Assembly: GCF_000203935.1 (NCBI RefSeq)
Contig: NC_008573.1
Coordinates: 186,001-250,000 of the forward strand
Direction: 5' to 3'
Source of the DNA: Shewanella sp. ANA-3
GTDB lineage: Bacteria > Pseudomonadota > Gammaproteobacteria > Enterobacterales > Shewanellaceae
DNA: 64,000 bases
Every line of letters begins with the position of its first letter. Within the stretch, counting starts at the first letter, position 1. Shown here piece by piece: positions 59,592-64,000 of the stretch. Made by a program: the position numbers and the translations under genes. Below the pieces are notes generated by a model. That model searched no databases. It saw nothing but the letters and a program-made list of their open reading frames with translations, and was not told the origin of the DNA.

Positions 59592-59894
59592 TTAAATCAA
59601 ATTAATCAATTCTGCTTGAATAGCTGATATCTGTGCCTGATATTGAAAAGGCACAGGGCTATCATTAAGGCGAGGATCATAAAAAGTAATTACATCTTCA
59701 TCCTCTGCATATTCTTGATTAGCAATAGCTTCATGCTGTGCTAGAACATGCCCAGTCGCAGCTTGAATAGCTGCTAATCTGTCAGAGCCATTAAACAAGA
59801 CATAGACGGCAGCTCTGTATGCAATCTCATGTCTAATGTTATCTTCGTGCTCTTCCTCGCCGAACTCGACCATCAAATCCGAACCAATACCCAT
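59592..59894 (-). CDS. Hypothetical acidic protein
   Basis: 100 residues, acidic (FGEEEHEDNIRHEIAYRAAV, EYAEDEDVITFYDP). Not recognised. Last gene of the run that begins with the DndB-like gene, about 110 bp after the TusA-like gene and before a terminator, so possibly part of the same system. Confidence 0.6.
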   Translation of the reverse strand: MGIGSDLMVEFGEEEHEDNIRHEIAYRAAVYVLFNGSDRLAAIQAATGHVLAQHEAIANQEYAEDEDVITFYDPRLNDSPVPFQYQAQISAIQAELINLI

Positions 59895-60002
59895 CCCATA
59901 CCTCGACTAAAAATAAAAGAAACACAATGCCGCATTAAGGATATATACCGCGCTGATTATTGATTAGCAACCAATTGAAAAAATTTATACCCTAAAATAC
60001 AT

Positions 60003-60305
60003 CTAAACCGTTCTTTGCTTAGTAACAACAAGTGTATGTTGTTGGTCAACATCTGAAATATCATCTTCGTCAACATCCACACCCCAAGCGGTCACAATCT
60101 CATCTGTGATATCTCGCGATGTTGCCTGGGTTATCAACATCGTATAGCTCATGTGTTCAATCCTATGGACCAGTGCTCGCTCTAGAGAGGGCTCAATTGT
60201 GATGATTGTTAGCTCGTTGGTGCTGCAGATTTCAAATGCTTCAAGCACTCTTGTTAGTGCCACTTGCGCATTTGGACAGCGATAATCTTTCAGGTCGACG
60301 ATCAT
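60003..60305 (-). CDS. TusA/SirA-like sulfur-carrier protein
   Basis: 100 residues from ATG 60305, which overlaps the DndB-like stop as ATGA. The start MIVDLKDYRCPNAQVALTRV has the TusA pattern (VDxxxxxCP, then an amphipathic helix); the CP cysteine is the persulfide carrier in TusA. Middle strand ELTIITIEP and SLERALVHRIEHM fit the fold. C-terminal 25 residues are acidic and not TusA-like. Coupled to a DndB-like gene and near a DndC-like gene, it could deliver sulfur for DNA phosphorothioation. Assignment by motif only. Confidence 0.65.
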   Translation of the reverse strand: MIVDLKDYRCPNAQVALTRVLEAFEICSTNELTIITIEPSLERALVHRIEHMSYTMLITQATSRDITDEIVTAWGVDVDEDDISDVDQQHTLVVTKQRTV

Positions 60306-61450
60306 GCCATTAGCTCCAACGTAGGAAATACCTTCAGGTGTTGACACAGTAGAGCGCCAATTCGTTTATCGCTACCGCGAACTATCTTGTGGTCTTCGTG
60401 AGTGACTACGCTGTGCTTTATCCAAAATTTATCCGCTTTATCTGCAATGGGTAGATTCAGATTTTGGAACACACTGAAAGAGTCATCCCCCGTGCCGTTC
60501 ACCACAATTGCATCAAATATTGATCTACCAAGTAGACCTAAGCCATTGGTGAACACTACTTTCGTAAACATGGCGGCCTCATGCTGAGATTTGTAGTCTT
60601 GGCCATCGAGCATGTTTACTGGGAATTTGGAGATTGCTTCCTTCAGAAAATCCCGGCAAATTCCTAGCGTGACTTCAAAGTGCTCTGCGTCAGCTAATGA
60701 TTTGTCAGCTGTAGAAGCTGAGACTCCTATGAACTTCAGAACCATCGCTTTGAATTGGTCGAATTTCCACATTGTTCCACAATTGATTTTACCGTGCAGC
60801 CCTATTCGGTCTTTGAGTCGTTTGCCTTGGCTAATTTCCATTTCAAGCAATTCATGACATAACGCAGCAAACGGTGTACGGCTGTTAAAGTGGTGACTAA
60901 TTGATTTATTTGGTTTTTTTAGTGATACATGGTAATCACTGAATAATTGGCGTATTAGCTTTGTCGCAAACGGAGTGGTAAGAGATTCGTCAGCGATATG
61001 AATGAGCTTAAAGCTGACGGTGAAATCATTAAAATGATCTTTGTATTGGGCTAACAGCCATTTAATAAAAGTGGCTCGGCCTTGGCCGTCAGCAATAAAT
61101 CTGTCAGCCGTTGCAGGAAGTTCCGCAGTGACCACGGACCGATTACCTATCTTCATTTCTTCTAAGACGGTCAACTCATTACAGAAGAAAGTCATATTCG
61201 GGAATACTGCCGCGTCGGTTTCCTGCCAGTACCGCTTTAGGGCGTTAACACGACCTGAGTCCACATCCCGCTGGCGTTTCAGTTGCTCGCTTAAAACGTC
61301 ACTGTTGGCCTCTACGGGAAAGTGCTTGGCGAGCTCTTCGAAAGTAATCACGCCTTCGTATATCGTGACTCCGGCTTTATTGCTTAGGCCTTCTTTAGCC
61401 TTGAAAAGTGTCAGTGGCAAAAGTGTTGATTGATGTTCTGTTGTGGCCAT
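60302..61450 (-). CDS. DndB-like DGQHR-family protein
   Basis: 382 residues. The DGQHR-family motif is FIADGQGRATFIKWLLAQYK (DGQGR). Upstream is VDSGRVNALKRYWQE, downstream FNSRTPFAALCHELLEME. DndB is the repressor and modulator of phosphorothioation in Dnd clusters. GGAGCT before the ATG. Divergent from the DndC-like gene over a 163-bp gap, unlike typical dndBCDE operons. Confidence 0.8.
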   Translation of the reverse strand: MATTEHQSTLLPLTLFKAKEGLSNKAGVTIYEGVITFEELAKHFPVEANSDVLSEQLKRQRDVDSGRVNALKRYWQETDAAVFPNMTFFCNELTVLEEMKIGNRSVVTAELPATADRFIADGQGRATFIKWLLAQYKDHFNDFTVSFKLIHIADESLTTPFATKLIRQLFSDYHVSLKKPNKSISHHFNSRTPFAALCHELLEMEISQGKRLKDRIGLHGKINCGTMWKFDQFKAMVLKFIGVSASTADKSLADAEHFEVTLGICRDFLKEAISKFPVNMLDGQDYKSQHEAAMFTKVVFTNGLGLLGRSIFDAIVVNGTGDDSFSVFQNLNLPIADKADKFWIKHSVVTHEDHKIVRGSDKRIGALLCQHLKVFPTLELMA

Positions 61451-61613
61451 CGGTTTAGCTCCATCGAAATTGATAGAGACATGATTTCACGAACCCGAGA
61501 TCTGGCAAATTTTGCTGATTGAATGGGTTATTTCTGGGGCTTTAAAGCGGAAATTTGCGTGAATTGCGATGTGCGAGATCATCTAGTCATCTCTGATCAA
61601 GGCGACATTCACA

Positions 61614-63209
61614 ATGAACAACCCCCAACAGCTCGTAGACATTTTCCAGTTCGATGCACAAGACCAAGAAAATTTAAAAGTAGTCTATGAGCAATTCAAC
61701 CAAGGTGTTTCTGCGCTTCGCACACTCATTGAAAGTGAGCCGGTGGTGTTGCATTGTGGGCTCTCAGGGAAAGACAGTTCAGTCGTGGTGTTAATGGCAG
61801 TCGAAGCCTATCGCCAATCCATTCAGGCTGGCTTAGTCGAGCCATCGAGACCATTACTCGTCGTCACCGTGGATACGGGGGCTGAAGCCATCGCGCTTAA
61901 AATGTACGTCCATTATGTCCGTAAGCGATTACTGGAGTTTGGAAAGCAAATTGGGATTAATCTCTGCTACGACATTATTCAGCCGCCAATCAATGACCAG
62001 TATTTTATCAAGTATACTGGGGGGCAAAAACTGGTGCCTTCGGTTACACGTCACCAAGATTGCAGCATTATTCTCAAAATAGACCCGTCCGAGCGCTACA
62101 TTAAGCAAGCGATTAAAAAGTACAGTGAATGCAGCTGCTACAAACTGGTTAGCTGTGTAGGCAGTCGCATTGCCGAAAGTCATCACCGCGCAGGCAACAT
62201 GAAGAAGCAGGGGCTTAGCTTGATTACGGCAGGCTCAATTCTGGCTGATATGGCACAGGTAGAAGCCGCTGGCTCCAAAATGTATAAGCTGGCGCCGATT
62301 AAACACTGGGAAACTGAACAGGTATTTGACCTGCTTCGGATAGCCGGTAGCAATCCCATTAAACGAGTCCCAGGTATCGTCATCGATACTTACCTGACTA
62401 ACTTCGGTCTTCTGTTAGAGCTTTATGGCAATGGCTCAAATGAGGTTTGCGACATCATTGTGGGGCAGAAAAACAGTGGTTGTGGGGGTAAGGCACGGTT
62501 TGGCTGCGTGACCTGCACCCTTGTTGGTAAAACCGATAATTCAGCTACAGGACTTTCAAAATTACCCCGCTGGAATGCGTTAGGCAGTGAAAATGCACTT
62601 CGAGTGAGGGATTACCTTTGGCGTTTAAGCAATGATATGGACGCCAGAGCCCTTCATGCTCGAGCTTACGATCCGGTCACTTACAATCGCGTCGCGCTAC
62701 AGCCAAACACCCTTAAACCCAAGTATTTAGAGAAGATGGTGCGTTACGCCGCCCAGCTGACATTGGATAGCATTCGGATTGCTAAGGAGTTCGCAGAGCT
62801 TGTTGCTAACGGTCGAGAAATCGAGCATGAAGGGTATCGCGACATCGCCAACGACCCTAATATCCCACCTAAGACCAAGCGATTATTTTTGGAAATGTAC
62901 CGCGAGTGGGCTCAAGACCCCAAGAGCTTGAATTACCTATTTGACGAAGCACAAAGCCTGCTATTATCTTTTCGCTGGAGCATTGACGGTATCGGGGCCG
63001 CGCCATTCCGTCCTTACGCAATTTTCAAGCAATTAGAATCTGGCCACGGCTGGATCCCTTACCCCAAACTCAACTCTGAAATGGACGATACCAGCACTCA
63101 GGTAAATCAAACCTTACCCGAGGCGGTAATGATGCCCATCCTCAAATCTGAGGTTGCAGAGGATTTTGCAAAACATCCGGTTAACCTGTTGGAGAGGTCC
63201 GGCCGGTAA
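61614..63209 (+). CDS. DndC-like PAPS-reductase-family protein, 3' end replaced by transposon
   Basis: 531 residues. P-loop VVLHCGLSGKDSSVVVLMAV (ATP pyrophosphatase), then TVDTGAEAIALKMYVHYV. Iron-sulfur Cys: DCSIILK and SCYKLVSCVG earlier, and NSGCGGKARFGCVTCTLVGK, the pattern of DndC. DndC is the ATPase/Fe-S enzyme that puts sulfur into the DNA backbone. The last codons (RSGR then TAA) come from the transposon terminus at 63196, so the native end is lost; most of the protein is intact. Confidence 0.85.
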   Translation: MNNPQQLVDIFQFDAQDQENLKVVYEQFNQGVSALRTLIESEPVVLHCGLSGKDSSVVVLMAVEAYRQSIQAGLVEPSRPLLVVTVDTGAEAIALKMYVHYVRKRLLEFGKQIGINLCYDIIQPPINDQYFIKYTGGQKLVPSVTRHQDCSIILKIDPSERYIKQAIKKYSECSCYKLVSCVGSRIAESHHRAGNMKKQGLSLITAGSILADMAQVEAAGSKMYKLAPIKHWETEQVFDLLRIAGSNPIKRVPGIVIDTYLTNFGLLLELYGNGSNEVCDIIVGQKNSGCGGKARFGCVTCTLVGKTDNSATGLSKLPRWNALGSENALRVRDYLWRLSNDMDARALHARAYDPVTYNRVALQPNTLKPKYLEKMVRYAAQLTLDSIRIAKEFAELVANGREIEHEGYRDIANDPNIPPKTKRLFLEMYREWAQDPKSLNYLFDEAQSLLLSFRWSIDGIGAAPFRPYAIFKQLESGHGWIPYPKLNSEMDDTSTQVNQTLPEAVMMPILKSEVAEDFAKHPVNLLERSGR

Positions 63210-63231
63210 AAGTGTTGGAATTAGCCACTTC
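63196..63231. repeat. Terminus of a second Tn3-family transposon copy
   Basis: GGTCCGGCCGGTAAAAG identical to 9255-9271 and similar beyond. Direct orientation relative to the copy at 9255. Confidence 0.75.
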
Positions 63232-63258
63232 GAGTATAACTAACTGAATAATAAAGAT

Positions 63259-64000
63259 TTAATCAACCAGCAACTCAAATGACATTGGTTTAACCTGCTT
63301 GGTCAAATCCAGCTCAAAGCTTCCCAATCTGCCCAAGTGCTCGGTATGGTACGGCGAGAATGCGGCCATGAGGTCGCGGGTGATATTGTGGCCCTCCGAC
63401 TTCAACTGGTTAAACACTTCCGTCATCGCGTTCACGTTGTATAGGATTGTGAAGTTCGCCAGCAAATGATTGTATTTCACGATTTTGCTTTGCTCATGCT
63501 TTAGGTTAGCGGGAATTTTTCCGGCATTCGCAAAAAACAACCAACGTGCAAACTCGTTGAACTCCTCACTCTTACAGGTCGCTGCCTGGATCGTTTTGCG
63601 TAGATCAACATCGGTGATGTATTCCAAAAGGAACATAGTTCTGACCACTCGCCCGAGTTCGCGGAACGCAAAATACAGCTTGTTTTTCCGGTTCTTGGTG
63701 CCGAACCGGCGCAGGATTGTCGAGGCGGTAATTTTTCCTGCTTTAACGGACATAGCTGTTCGCATCATATCCGCATAGTGCTTTTCAATAAGGTCCCACT
63801 TGATAGGCTCTTTGAACAAGGACTGAATATGCTTAAGCACCATAGCGCGGTCAGGCTTGTAGAAGCTGAGATCTTTAATATTTCGGATACGCGGCATGAG
63901 CTTGATGCCCAGTAGGTACGCCAGGCCAAATACCGGTGTTGATTGCGCCTGCGTATCCCCGTGAACGGTGTCTGGATTAAAATCTGATTCGTCGTTGAGC
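63259..64000 (-). CDS. tnpA: Tn3-family transposase TnpA, C-terminal part (second copy)
   Basis: The frame is open to the window edge. Residues include NPDTVHGDTQAQSTPVFGL and the end VKPMSFELLVD. Compared with the tnpA at 9317 the shared 212 residues differ at about eight sites, so the two are related but not a recent duplication. Its transposon continues beyond the window. Confidence 0.93.
   Translation of the reverse strand, partial: LNDESDFNPDTVHGDTQAQSTPVFGLAYLLGIKLMPRIRNIKDLSFYKPDRAMVLKHIQSLFKEPIKWDLIEKHYADMMRTAMSVKAGKITASTILRRFGTKNRKNKLYFAFRELGRVVRTMFLLEYITDVDLRKTIQAATCKSEEFNEFARWLFFANAGKIPANLKHEQSKIVKYNHLLANFTILYNVNAMTEVFNQLKSEGHNITRDLMAAFSPYHTEHLGRLGSFELDLTKQVKPMSFELLVD

Overview
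The window is a patchwork accessory region (plasmid, integrative element or genomic island) of a gammaproteobacterium. The left end carries an enterobacterial-type silver/copper island. The AT-richer middle and right parts (Msr genes, CBASS, Dnd-like genes, CCGSCS-motif protein) look more like Shewanella or other Alteromonadales; that host assignment is inference. No rRNA, tRNA, ribosomal, replication or conjugation genes were seen. Most boundaries are transposon ends, and many genes are cut by them.

Layout: (1) 1-6008, the end of a silver/copper resistance island: silA (partial), a DUF411 protein, silP, a DUF2933 protein, M23 peptidase pcoG, pcoE and the first 58 codons of pcoA, cut by an IS5-family fragment. 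(2) 6196-8493, a chemoreceptor and a CCGSCS-motif small protein between two truncated IS5 copies. (3) 9255 to about 20302, a Tn3-family transposon with tnpA, divergent tnpS/tnpT and a mer operon (merR-T-P-C-A-EAL-merD plus two membrane proteins) on one strand. (4) 20303-27971, a Tn21-type transposon with tnpA, tnpR and a lead-resistance set pbrR/pbrA/pbrBC; pbrA has an in-frame amber codon. (5) 28194-39119, an oxidative-damage repair region: five methionine sulfoxide reductase genes plus one MsrA variant, two glutaredoxins, an RclC-like membrane protein, an AhpD-like protein, two GAF proteins (one a diguanylate cyclase) and an AraC regulator, with perfect inverted repeats and a decayed duplication. 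(6) 39122-42655, a possible abortive-infection protein, an IS30 element and a DM13 protein. (7) 42656-47129, a second, compact mer transposon without transposition genes. (8) 47149-48216, a umuC remnant and an orphan antitoxin-like gene. (9) 48373-57072, a double CBASS locus: CD-NTase, Cap2, Cap3 and an HNH-SAVED effector, followed on the same strand by a patatin phospholipase and a second CD-NTase with an AGS-C sensor; a CapH/CapP-type repressor/protease pair is divergent. (10) 57475-59894, a short tyrosine recombinase, a small HTH protein and unknown small genes. (11) 60003-63209, a DndB-like gene translationally coupled to a TusA-like sulfur carrier, divergent from a DndC-like gene whose end is replaced by the terminus of a second copy of the Tn3-family transposon of region 3.

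How it fits together: metal detoxification (Ag/Cu efflux, two Hg operons, Pb/Cd/Zn export with lead sequestration) and repair of oxidised methionine sit next to two anti-phage islands. The most interesting parts are the tandem CBASS with its repeat-bounded second module and predicted operators, and the DndB/TusA-like/DndC-like locus, which suggests a sulfur-relay variant of DNA phosphorothioation.
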